Shown here one piece after another: positions 1-6,316 of a stretch of 11,657 nucleotides of DNA. The translations under genes were made by a program, and so were the position numbers. Within the stretch, counting starts at the first letter, position 1, and each line of letters opens with the position of its first letter. This DNA is from Methanomicrobiales archaeon (GTDB taxonomy: Archaea; Halobacteriota; Syntropharchaeia; Alkanophagales; Methanospirareceae): positions 1 through 11,657 of the forward strand of contig QEXZ01000039.1 of assembly GCA_003160755.1 (NCBI GenBank), written 5' to 3'. The notes below the pieces were generated by a model. It saw only the letters and a list, made by a program, of their open reading frames with translations. It made no database searches and was not told where the DNA came from.

Positions 1-38
1 GTTGCTATCGTAGTCGCCTTTTTTCTTCTTTTCAACAT
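1..38 (-). CDS. Possible 5' end of a leftward gene, cut by the window edge
   Basis: Reading leftward from the ATG at 38, the frame stays open to the window edge and gives a basic start (MLKRRKKATTIAT). Upstream in the direction of transcription lie a purine-rich GGGGGTGA at about 60-53 and a good archaeal TATA box at about 101-110, so the promoter, ribosome site and start are in a plausible order, though the ribosome site is rather far from the ATG. Only 12-13 codons are visible. The basic beginning could be the n-region of a signal peptide or anchor, but nothing more can be said. Confidence 0.35.
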   Translation of the reverse strand, partial: MLKRRKKATTIA

Positions 39-97
39 CTTCTTTTTTTCACCCCCTATTGTTTTTAATATCTACTTCAACAATCCAAATATCTTTT

Positions 98-112
98 TCT
101 ATTTAAATACGT
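98..112 (-). promoter_or_regulatory. TATA box for the gene leaving the left edge
   Basis: On the minus strand this reads GTATTTAAATAG followed by A-rich sequence, a near-consensus archaeal TATA element. Transcription would start near position 80, leaving a leader of about 40 bases before the ATG at 38. Confidence 0.35.
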
Positions 113-287
113 TTAGTGTTACAAAACATAGGGTCAATAAATATCAATATTAAAATCACAATATTCAAAACGAATCTTTCTGAAGAAGTCGCTTAACTTG
201 AACGTGGATGTGGACAGGGACATGAAATATGACAGGAGGTTCATTAAAGCAAAAGTTTCAGGTGGCAAGAAAAAATAATTTCTGATA
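113..287. other. Gene-free AT-rich stretch with a possible ORF remnant
   Basis: No convincing gene is present. A plus-strand frame is open from 141 to a TAA at 277-279 and encodes a lysine/arginine-rich tail (for example NVDVDRDMKYDRRFIKAKV) without a good start codon or ribosome site. It could be the decayed 3' end of a gene. I do not recognise the product. Confidence 0.25.
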
Positions 288-378
288 ATCGAACGCAGAT
301 GAACGCAGATAATCAGGATTTTAATAAAATAGTTTTCTGCGTAAATCCGCGTAAATCCGCGTCCTAAATAGAAAGGAG
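288..378. repeat. Fold-back repeat of 10-bp units (dispersed type)
   Basis: The left arm is two exact tandem copies of GAACGCAGAT (291-300 and 301-310). The right arm is two exact copies of GTAAATCCGC (341-350 and 351-360) followed by GT. The arms are imperfect reverse complements (ATCTGCGTTC against ATCCGCGTAA), so the element can fold back around an AT-rich loop. It ends in CCTAAATAGAAAGGAG. A related right arm with the same tail recurs at 9842-9879, upstream of the fructose-bisphosphatase gene. Similar ACGCAGAT-type repeats are dispersed in many prokaryotic genomes; their function here is not known. Confidence 0.6.
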
Positions 379-389
379 ATATACTTTAT

Positions 390-458
390 ATACAATAAAA
401 AAAAATAAAAAGAGAAAAAAAGAGGGGGTGTTTGTGATTTCCCCTCCTTCAATCACAC
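390..458 (-). terminator. Probable terminator of the leftward iron cluster
   Basis: On the minus strand, about 60 bases after the last stop codon, a 6-bp stem (GTGATT at 434-439 pairing with AATCAC at 451-456) is followed by several long T tracts between about 425 and 395. Archaeal RNA polymerase terminates at runs of T in the non-template strand, with or without a hairpin. Confidence 0.5.
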
Positions 459-517
459 ATTTCAAATTGCTTTTTTCCTACTATTCACCAGACCCAGCAG
501 CAAAATCAGCTTTTTCA

Positions 518-958
518 TTACTTCACTTCCTTCTCCTTCAAGATATAATACACTATCACCAGCGAGAACGGCAGCAAAAACATCTCCGGGCAATACGGCG
601 GTGCATAACTTGCTAAAAAGCCTTCTAAGCTGTTAAACCACGTCTCTTCTCCCGGAATAGAACCTGCTATTCTCGCCCATATCGCTATTCCGGCAACTAT
701 CCATATCATTATGCTCGCCATTACCGCTTTTGCTAACTGATGTACCTCTGCGAAGTTCTTCACGCTACTTAGATAAAATAACCCAACAGAGAGGAGGATT
801 ATCGCCCTCCACGGCAAGAATATGCCTGACATCTCCATGATTCCCCAGCTCGCTTCTCCCGGCACAGTTGCGATCAGCTCCGCAACACCAAACGCCAATG
901 CCACTGCACCTAAAACCGCAAAATATATCCGTCCAAAATTCTCTTCCGTTTCGTTCAT
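518..958 (-). CDS. Four-helix membrane protein, last gene of the Feo cluster
   Basis: A 146-residue integral membrane protein of unrecognised family. Hydrophobic segments lie at about residues 11-32, 46-66, 75-97 and 126-141. An acidic, glycine- and tryptophan-containing loop (around 99-113) and a YAPPYCPEMF segment come before helix 4. There is no signal peptide. The ATG follows the stop codon of the FeoB membrane gene with no gap (TAAATG), and a GGGGGTGG sequence upstream can serve as the ribosome site, so it is almost certainly co-translated with FeoB. Because the archaeal FeoB here lacks accessory subunits such as FeoC, this protein could be a partner of the FeoB channel, but that rests on position alone. 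Confidence 0.75.
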   Translation of the reverse strand: MNETEENFGRIYFAVLGAVALAFGVAELIATVPGEASWGIMEMSGIFLPWRAIILLSVGLFYLSSVKNFAEVHQLAKAVMASIMIWIVAGIAIWARIAGSIPGEETWFNSLEGFLASYAPPYCPEMFLLPFSLVIVYYILKEKEVK

Positions 959-2215
959 TTATGCCACCCCCAGCATGATTCCTACTAAATGTATCAAGCC
1001 ACCGTAAACAAAGACCATCGCTATAAGCGAAGCTAAGCTTCCGAGAAGCTCTTTCCAGTTCTCTTCCTTTATCATCAGTGCGAACGTCGCTAAGCATGGG
1101 AAGTAGATACAAAGCAGAATCACGGATGTGAACACCTGAAATGTAGTCATTATCCCTTGTTCCATAAGACCACCGAGCATTCCCACCGCCAGGTCCTTCC
1201 TCAGAAAACCTGCTATTAGCGGCGCTACTGTTTCTGATGGCACTCCAAACCACCCCATTAGCAACGGACCAAATACAGCCGCCAGCCAATCCATCGCTCC
1301 AGTCAGGTACATAAGACCAACAATTAGACATCCTAATAGAACGAAAGGAACCGCAACGAGTAGAAAACCTGATGTCCTTATCCACAGCTTACTCATAATG
1401 TTTTTCAACGTTGGCATTTGATAAGGTGGCACGTCCATTATAATCTCTGGCGACTTCCCCGGCACGATTTTGTTAAGGATGAATCCAAAGCCTAGATAAC
1501 CTATGGCTAAAGTCAAGAAAATCCAGCCCATCAGCTCTGGAACTAAATCTTGCATAATTCCTATTTGCGCGCCACACGGAACGAATATCGCTAACAGTGT
1601 CATCATCATGAATCTTTGTTTCCTTGTTTCCAGTGGTCTCGTAGCCGTTACTCCCGGAACATTGCATCCTAAGGAAAGGAAAGTGGGCACAATCGCATAG
1701 CCGTGCAGACCTATTTTGTGCAATACCGTATCAACGAGAACAGCCAGTCTTGGCAAATAGCCTATATCCTCCAGGATTGCAAACACCAGATAAAACGCCA
1801 GTATTGCCCACAGGACTACGCCAAAAACAATGAACAGCCCGCTGGTAAGCATACCAAAAGCCTCAAAGCAATTGTCCGAGGCTACAAGTACCCCCCCTTC
1901 TAAATGTCCCGCATCTACCATGAGTGCATAGAACGGGTTTCCTAATCCACCGGGAAAAACTGACTGTAACCACGGCAGCCAGTGCTCATCGAAAAGCCTG
2001 ACCATGAAGCCGTCTGTAAACAGCGTCCCTGCAAATTCAACGAAAAAAGCCCAAAAACCGTATATAACCGCAATTGCCACTGGTATTCCCGTCAGCGGCT
2101 TAACAGTGAGTTCCGCAATTGCATCTTTCAATGTATGCTTGCGCGCACCAAACTCCACCGTTTGTTTCGATATCTTCTCTATCAAATTCCATCGCTCATC
2201 CACAGACAGCGGCAC
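959..2215 (-). CDS. feoB: FeoB membrane-channel half (split Fe2+ transporter, system 1)
   Basis: Membrane part of the ferrous iron transporter FeoB, encoded separately from its GTPase. With the GTG at 2215 it is 418 residues. A short soluble helical region (DERW to about ARKHTL) precedes the first membrane helix at KPLTGIP, and roughly eight helices follow. The FeoB core motifs are present: GCNVPG with Cys183, VPCGAQ with Cys214 and YFPCLATF with Cys374, the cysteines proposed to line the iron path. Residues from DERW onward align with residue 171 onward of the complete FeoB at 4234-5955. The start at 2215 is chosen because AAGGAGGTG lies 6 bases upstream, inside the end of the GTPase gene. 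An in-frame GTG at 2239 has no ribosome site. The gene overlaps the GTPase gene by 20 bases in the +1 frame, which suggests coupled translation. Confidence 0.9.
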   Translation of the reverse strand: MPLSVDERWNLIEKISKQTVEFGARKHTLKDAIAELTVKPLTGIPVAIAVIYGFWAFFVEFAGTLFTDGFMVRLFDEHWLPWLQSVFPGGLGNPFYALMVDAGHLEGGVLVASDNCFEAFGMLTSGLFIVFGVVLWAILAFYLVFAILEDIGYLPRLAVLVDTVLHKIGLHGYAIVPTFLSLGCNVPGVTATRPLETRKQRFMMMTLLAIFVPCGAQIGIMQDLVPELMGWIFLTLAIGYLGFGFILNKIVPGKSPEIIMDVPPYQMPTLKNIMSKLWIRTSGFLLVAVPFVLLGCLIVGLMYLTGAMDWLAAVFGPLLMGWFGVPSETVAPLIAGFLRKDLAVGMLGGLMEQGIMTTFQVFTSVILLCIYFPCLATFALMIKEENWKELLGSLASLIAMVFVYGGLIHLVGIMLGVA

Positions 2216-2774
2216 TTTCACCACCTCCTTCACCCGCACTCGTAGCTACGTTTACACCACTTGCGCTTTCAATGATTTTTTCTATTTTCACAGGTGCCGC
2301 TTCTTTTATCTTAGAAACGAGTTCCTTGAATCCTTCTCCACTTATCGCAGTCGTTGGCACCACTGGCACGCCTAAAATCCGCTCCAGTTTCTCTACTTCT
2401 ATCTTTATATTCTTGTCCTCTGCAACGTCCCACATATTTAACGCTACTACTACAGGATAACCGCGTTCAATGATTTCCAGAGCTAAATAAAGACCCCGCT
2501 CTACTTTCGATGCATCGAGCACGCATACAACCACAGAATCTCGGTTCTTCTCAAGCATTTCCACCGCTACTTCTTCTGCTCGGTCCTTAGGCTCTAAGGA
2601 AAATGCCCCCGGCACGTCTATTAGCTCGACATCTTCTCCTTCCAAACGCATCCAGCCTTTCATGAAATCCACTGTCGTTCCGGGATAGTTTGACTCCATA
2701 ACTTTTGCTCCCGTCAGCCGGTTGAAGAAAACGCTTTTCCCCACATTCGGATGCCCCATCAATAAGATTTTCAT
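2196..2774 (-). CDS. feoB: FeoB GTPase half (split Fe2+ transporter, system 1)
   Basis: A stand-alone 192-residue G domain of FeoB. GTPase motifs are complete: G1 GHPNVGKS (7-14), the G2 threonine pair in PGTT (31-34), G3 DVPG (53-56), G4 NMWD (113-116) and G5 TTAIS (141-145). It binds and hydrolyses GTP on the cytoplasmic face to control the iron channel. The protein ends in a glycine/alanine/serine-rich tail (SAGEGGGESAAVCG) instead of the helical linker that joins G domain and membrane domain in one-piece FeoB. That linker is carried by the downstream gene. A GAGG ribosome site precedes the ATG. The two halves together cover a whole FeoB, so this is a split gene, not a truncated one. Confidence 0.93.
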   Translation of the reverse strand: MKILLMGHPNVGKSVFFNRLTGAKVMESNYPGTTVDFMKGWMRLEGEDVELIDVPGAFSLEPKDRAEEVAVEMLEKNRDSVVVCVLDASKVERGLYLALEIIERGYPVVVALNMWDVAEDKNIKIEVEKLERILGVPVVPTTAISGEGFKELVSKIKEAAPVKIEKIIESASGVNVATSAGEGGGESAAVCG

Positions 2775-2800
2775 TTCGCCTCTTCTACCACCTATTTATA

Positions 2801-3022
2801 TCACACCTCTACCACTATTTTTTCCGCTACACCTAATCCCAAAGACGTAAACGACTTGTCTACTTCTACCACTATCGGTCCTTTTATGGGCTGCTTTGTC
2901 GCCATTCTTATATTCTTACCTTCTCTGATGCCCATACCTGCTACTTGCTTCCTTAAAGTCTCCTCTATCTCTTTTATCGTTCCTTCTTCATCAAATTCCA
3001 TTTCACTCAACTTCTTTTCCAT
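2801..3022 (-). CDS. feoA: FeoA, single SH3-like domain (nearest to split FeoB)
   Basis: A 73-residue protein covering one FeoA domain. Small SH3-like FeoA proteins work with FeoB in ferrous iron uptake. The family pattern is visible: a GTIKEIEETL strand region, GMGIREGKNI, a KGPIVVEV strand and the closing LGLGVAEKIVVEV. A ribosome site AAAGGAA precedes the ATG by 7 bases, 10 bases after the stop of the previous FeoA gene. FeoB-GTPase begins 26 bases downstream. Its position next to feoB makes it the likely cognate FeoA of system 1. Confidence 0.9.
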   Translation of the reverse strand: MEKKLSEMEFDEEGTIKEIEETLRKQVAGMGIREGKNIRMATKQPIKGPIVVEVDKSFTSLGLGVAEKIVVEV

Positions 3023-3032
3023 TTTATTCCTT

Positions 3033-3251
3033 TCACATCCCCCTCACGATAATTTTTTGCGCCATCCCACGACCTATAGACACCGTGTTCCTATCTACCT
3101 CTACGGTAACGGGTCCAGAGCATGAAATCACGCGAACAACACTACCTTCAAATAAACCCCGAAGAAACAACTTCTGGCGAATGCCACGACCTCCTTCAAT
3201 TACCATGACTCTGCCCTGTTCACCTGGTTTCAACTGGCTTAACGTTAGCAT
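3033..3251 (-). CDS. feoA: FeoA, single SH3-like domain
   Basis: Second small FeoA of the left group: LKPGEQGRVMVIEGG opens the domain, RGLFEGSVVRVIS and PVTVEV follow, and SIGRGMAQKIIVRG closes it. The ATG at 3251 gives 72 residues, the length of the neighbouring FeoA, and has AGGGGTGA about 7 bases upstream. The frame is also open from an ATG at 3323 (96 residues) and from one at 3272. The 3323 ATG has no spaced ribosome site but lies only 18 bases after the previous stop, so the longer form cannot be excluded. It is probably co-transcribed with the triple-FeoA gene and the genes that follow. Confidence 0.85.
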   Translation of the reverse strand: MLTLSQLKPGEQGRVMVIEGGRGIRQKLFLRGLFEGSVVRVISCSGPVTVEVDRNTVSIGRGMAQKIIVRGM

Positions 3252-3341
3252 ATCGCTCTCACCCCTATTCATGGAATTCCCCTTCTCTTCTATCGTGATT
3301 CCGCTTAGAGTCTGCTCTTCCATCTCTTTTTAGTTTTGTAC

Positions 3342-4049
3342 TTATTCCACCCAGACCTTTTCTGCGAGCCCGTGTCCGATAGTCACCAACTGCTCATCGA
3401 TTTTCGCAAGCACATAGGTTCCCCTTTTTGGAACGGGCGCCGGCATCTCCTTCCTGACCAATGTTATCTCTTTTCCTTCCGCTACGCCCATTTGTTCAAA
3501 TTTTTCCCTAAGCGAGGTTCCACCGATTACTTTGCTTATTTTCGCCTTCTCGCCTTCCTCGAGATAATTAATCTGGATGTTTTTCCCTTCCCGTTCTACC
3601 AGCACCTTCGATGCCTGACCTTCGCCCATACTTAGCTCACGGTCGTCTATTTTGAACACCACAGTATCGTCTGGGAGATGGCGTAGGAACTCAACTTCTC
3701 CTCCTTTTTCTATGCCAAGTTCAGCGAAATTAGCTTCAAAGACTTCTCCACCTTCAATGGTTTTTACCGTCCCCTTATCTCCTGCCTCAAGTCTTAAAAG
3801 AGGAATTGTTTCGCCTTCTTTATCCACATACACCTTATCCGCCCATCCGCGAGCTACGACTGCTTCCCTTCCTGCTACTTTCAGTGAAATGGGTCCTACG
3901 TGCATGTGCACGGGTTCAGTGGCTACCACCGTAAGCTCCGCTCCTTCTGCAATGCACAATTCCTCCAGATGCCCTTTTACTTCTAAACCACCATCTATTT
4001 TCTTTACCGCTACTTTTACCTCAGGTTCGACTTTGCTCAATCGTTTCAT
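3342..4049 (-). CDS. Protein of three tandem FeoA domains
   Basis: A 235-residue soluble protein built only of FeoA-like SH3 modules: domain 1 at about 3-76, domain 2 at about 81-152 and domain 3 at about 157-235. Each shows the FeoA pattern: a Gly-rich opening (KKIDGG, KTIEGG, KVIGG), a LGI/MGVxEG turn and a closing G-x-A-x-KV-x-V strand (GWADKVYV, GQASKVLV, GLAEKVWV). Domain 1 carries an HMH motif (48-50) that could touch metal. FeoA is normally about 75 residues, so this is a threefold tandem fusion. It is first in its transcript, directly behind a strong operator/promoter. The ATG at 4049 sits where a start about 25 bases from TTTATAATA would fall, so the mRNA could be leaderless; GATGGGGA is a weak alternative ribosome site. 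It may be a scaffold or regulator for the FeoB proteins; its exact role is unknown. Confidence 0.88.
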   Translation of the reverse strand: MKRLSKVEPEVKVAVKKIDGGLEVKGHLEELCIAEGAELTVVATEPVHMHVGPISLKVAGREAVVARGWADKVYVDKEGETIPLLRLEAGDKGTVKTIEGGEVFEANFAELGIEKGGEVEFLRHLPDDTVVFKIDDRELSMGEGQASKVLVEREGKNIQINYLEEGEKAKISKVIGGTSLREKFEQMGVAEGKEITLVRKEMPAPVPKRGTYVLAKIDEQLVTIGHGLAEKVWVE

Positions 4050-4070
4050 TTTTTATTCCCCATCTCTATT

Positions 4071-4146
4071 ATAAAGTTAGGAACATAAAAATCCAACACT
4101 AAAAAGCTTCGGTTTCGCTGAAGAAACCTAAAAAAGTTAGGTTTTG
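4071..4146 (-). promoter_or_regulatory. Operator array and promoter A (triple-FeoA transcript)
   Basis: Half-sites of the DtxR/IdeR type start at 4077 (TTAGG), 4098 (ACTAA, degenerate), 4108 (TTCGG), 4127 (CCTAA) and 4137 (TTAGG). The last pair forms a perfect inverted repeat, AAACCTAA-N5-TTAGGTTT (4124-4144), and the middle pair an imperfect one. On the minus strand a TTTTTATG element (4085-4092) lies between the middle pair and the proximal half-site, and a second TATA candidate, TTTATAATA, lies at 4079-4071. A repressor bound here would cover the promoter. A separate 6-bp inverted repeat, GGTTTC/GAAACC, occupies 4111-4128. Confidence 0.7.
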
Positions 4147-4149
4147 GAG

Positions 4150-4200
4150 AAAAAAACCAGATGAATTCCGCTCTCTCCCTTCGGTGCTGTCTGAGAATTC
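4150..4200 (-). terminator. Possible terminator of the feoAB system 2 transcript
   Basis: After the FeoB stop codon at 4234, the minus strand carries two GAATTC sequences (4195-4200 and 4163-4168) that can pair across a 26-base loop. A GG followed by seven T (about 4157-4151) comes next, just before the promoter of the triple-FeoA gene. The stem is short, so support is modest. Confidence 0.3.
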
Positions 4201-4233
4201 AAATAGGGGCCTCAAGAAAAGAAGTGAAAATCT

Positions 4234-5955
4234 TCAGATTCCTATCAATATCAATCTCATGATTATTCCAACCGTCAATGAAATGACAATCATCAATCCT
4301 GCCGCTTTGAGCATATCCCGGATGCCCAACTCCCGGAGCATAACAACGAACGTAGCAATACAAGGGAAATACGTAGCCAATATTATGCAGGAAATCGTCA
4401 ATTGTTGTGGACTCATATCCAGGGGCAATAACATGCCAATCGCTATATCTTTCCTAAGGAATCCCATTATCAACGCGACAATCGCTCCTTCTGGCAAACC
4501 AATCAGAGTCGTGAGAACTGGAGAGAAGACCGTTGAAAGAACGTCGATTACTCCGAATACATACAGCAGGTTCACGATGAAGACTCCTAATATAACGAAT
4601 GGAACTGCTTCAGCGAGAAATCCATACGCCTTGGTCCATGTCTTTTTTAGTAAAGTTAAGGGGTCTGGTTTACGGTATGAAGGGACTTCCAGTAACAACT
4701 CAGGACTCTCGCCCTTGACGATTTTTTTCAACAATATGCCTAAAAGGATATATAGCACTAACAAGGTGCAATAGACGATGATTATCCATTTCATCCCATA
4801 TCTACCCAAAATTCCAAATATCATTGCAGATTGCGCCATACAAGGAACCGCTATTGCCATGAGCGTTGCAGCTATGAACCGCTGCTTTTCCGTTTCCATT
4901 ATGCGTGTTGCTAACGCACCTGGAACGTTGCAACCAAAGCCTAATATCGTTGGCACGATCGCCGAGCCGTGCAATCCTAATTTGTGCAAACCTGTATCTA
5001 CGAGAACGGCGAGTCGTGGCAAATATCCCACATCTTCGAGCAGACTGAGCATGAAATAAAATGTGATTACAAATGGCAGAACCATGTCGAAAGGGACGTA
5101 TAATCCAGTCGTTAGAAGCCCGAAAGATTGCATGAAATCCAGAGATTCAACGGTGGATTTTCCTATCAATATATCGTGTAGCAGCCCTTCAGGCGAGAAT
5201 GAATTTACCGCACCTACAATCCATGGTCCATAGTAATTATAGAAAATTGGGTCCATCAGATGTTCAATTATCCAGTTGCCTATCACGATTATGAATAGAA
5301 ACGTCAGGAGTATCGTGAGTATCGCAATGGGGATGCCAGTTACTGGCTTCACCGTGGTATCCGCTATACGCTCCCAGATGGTGTGATGGCGGTGATGCAC
5401 TACCTGAACTTCCTTGATGATTTCTCCTATTTTCAACCACCTTTCCCCTTCAGACATCGGCTCGATGGTTTTGGATGGCTTTGCATCACCCACCTTAGAT
5501 GCGAGTTCCTTTATTCCCTCCCCGGCTATTGCACAAGTTGGAACAACAGGCACATCAAGCAACTTTTCCAATTTTTCCACGTCTATATCAATGCCAAGGT
5601 GCTTTGTCTCATCCCATAAGTTCAAAGCAACGATAGTGGGCTTTTTCCTACCTATGATTTCCAGTGTCAAGTAAAGATTCCGTTCCAGATGCGTTGCATC
5701 CACGACATCTATTACTATATCCCCTTCTTGAAGCATGTACAGAGCCACTTCTTCGGCTTTTGAAGTTGGTTCTAAGGAATAAGTACCGGGAACGTCAATT
5801 AACTCGAACTTTTCTCCTCCAATGCGCGTATTCCCCTTTGTAAAATCAACTGTCGTCCCGGGATAATTCGACGAAATCACGTTCACACCCGTCAGGCGGG
5901 AAAAAACAACACTCTTACCAACGTTTGGGCAGCCCATTAACGATATCTTTTTCAT
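4234..5955 (-). CDS. feoB: FeoB, full-length ferrous iron transporter (system 2)
   Basis: A 573-residue GTP-dependent Fe2+ permease. The cytoplasmic G domain has G1 GCPNVGKS (8-15), PGTT (32-35), G3 DVPG (54-57), G4 NLWD (112-115) and G5 TCAIA (140-144). The helical linker follows, with a HHRHH cluster (187-191), then about eight membrane helices from KPVTGIP (203) on. Channel cysteines are Cys342 in GCNVPG, Cys372 in VPCMAQ and Cys532 in YFPCIATF. It is shorter than the roughly 770-residue E. coli protein, as is usual for archaeal FeoB. The ATG overlaps the FeoA stop by four bases (ATGA) and has no ribosome site of its own, so translation is coupled. It is a clear paralogue of the split FeoB at 959-2774. 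Confidence 0.97.
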   Translation of the reverse strand: MKKISLMGCPNVGKSVVFSRLTGVNVISSNYPGTTVDFTKGNTRIGGEKFELIDVPGTYSLEPTSKAEEVALYMLQEGDIVIDVVDATHLERNLYLTLEIIGRKKPTIVALNLWDETKHLGIDIDVEKLEKLLDVPVVPTCAIAGEGIKELASKVGDAKPSKTIEPMSEGERWLKIGEIIKEVQVVHHRHHTIWERIADTTVKPVTGIPIAILTILLTFLFIIVIGNWIIEHLMDPIFYNYYGPWIVGAVNSFSPEGLLHDILIGKSTVESLDFMQSFGLLTTGLYVPFDMVLPFVITFYFMLSLLEDVGYLPRLAVLVDTGLHKLGLHGSAIVPTILGFGCNVPGALATRIMETEKQRFIAATLMAIAVPCMAQSAMIFGILGRYGMKWIIIVYCTLLVLYILLGILLKKIVKGESPELLLEVPSYRKPDPLTLLKKTWTKAYGFLAEAVPFVILGVFIVNLLYVFGVIDVLSTVFSPVLTTLIGLPEGAIVALIMGFLRKDIAIGMLLPLDMSPQQLTISCIILATYFPCIATFVVMLRELGIRDMLKAAGLMIVISLTVGIIMRLILIGI

Positions 5956-6215
5956 ATTTTTTGGATTAAAATGCGTCGTACCATACCTCTCCCAATTGCT
6001 ATCTGCGTTCCTTCAACGCCTATGACGAAAGGTCCTCTCGCAGGTTGCGCCGCTATTACTGTAATGATTTTTCCTTCCATGAGCCCCATAGTCCTGAGAT
6101 GACGTTGTATCCCAGCGCCATGTCCTAACGAAATGATTTTCCCCCGTTCACCTGGGAACAGCGTTGAGAGGGGGACCGCTTTTCTATCCGGTTTCATATC
6201 GCTCAATAGCTCCAT
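5952..6215 (-). CDS. feoA: FeoA (system 2, coupled to full-length FeoB)
   Basis: One FeoA domain: STLFPGERGKIISLGHG, RTMGLMEGKIITVIA, GPFVIGVEGTQIAIGRGMVRRILIQ. The protein is 87 residues from the ATG at 6215. An in-frame ATG at 6230 would add five residues (MGNKK). The later start is preferred because GATGGGRAATAAAAA before it is conserved in front of the triple-FeoA gene, where the ATG matching 6230 leads straight into a stop; the conserved stretch is therefore leader, not coding. The stop overlaps the feoB ATG. It is the cognate partner of the full-length FeoB. Confidence 0.92.
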   Translation of the reverse strand: MELLSDMKPDRKAVPLSTLFPGERGKIISLGHGAGIQRHLRTMGLMEGKIITVIAAQPARGPFVIGVEGTQIAIGRGMVRRILIQKI

Positions 6216-6231
6216 TTTTTTATTTCCCATC

Positions 6232-6316
6232 CCTATTTAAACGTTAGGAACATAAAAATCCAACCCTAAAAAGCTTCGGTTTTACTAAAAAAAAAACGCC
6301 TAATAAAATTAGGATT
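6232..6316 (-). promoter_or_regulatory. Operator array and promoter B (feoAB system 2)
   Basis: Half-sites start at 6244 (TTAGG), 6265 (CCTAA), 6275 (TTCGG), 6299 (CCTAA) and 6309 (TTAGG), giving two pairs of the form CCTAA-N5-TTNGG. A TTTTTATG element (6252-6259 on the minus strand) sits between the inner pair and the proximal half-site; a TTTAAATA candidate lies at 6239-6232. From about 6230 to 6282 the sequence is nearly identical to promoter A. The array lies inside the last codons of the upstream DUF2325 gene. On the minus strand the outer pair followed by ten T could also act as a weak terminator for that gene. Confidence 0.7.

Noticed and set aside
288..362. CRISPR-like array
   Set aside because: The 10-bp units are directly adjacent without spacers and the two arms are inverted relative to each other; no cas genes are present.
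428..616. Plus-strand 62-codon ORF with a GGGGGTG sequence near its start, behind a TATA-like element
   Set aside because: Most of it lies in or antisense to the terminator and the 3' end of the four-helix membrane protein gene; its composition is not protein-like, and the purine-rich run is explained by the terminator on the other strand.
765..1385. Minus-strand 206-codon frame inside the FeoB channel gene
   Set aside because: It is an alternative-frame shadow: the other frame carries all FeoB motifs, and this one is rich in Cys/Arg/Ser with no recognisable pattern.
2196..2774. FeoB-GTPase as a frameshifted pseudogene
   Set aside because: All G motifs are intact, the downstream half has its own well-spaced ribosome site, and the two halves together match the full-length paralogue. 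A sequencing error cannot be fully excluded and is discussed as a finding.
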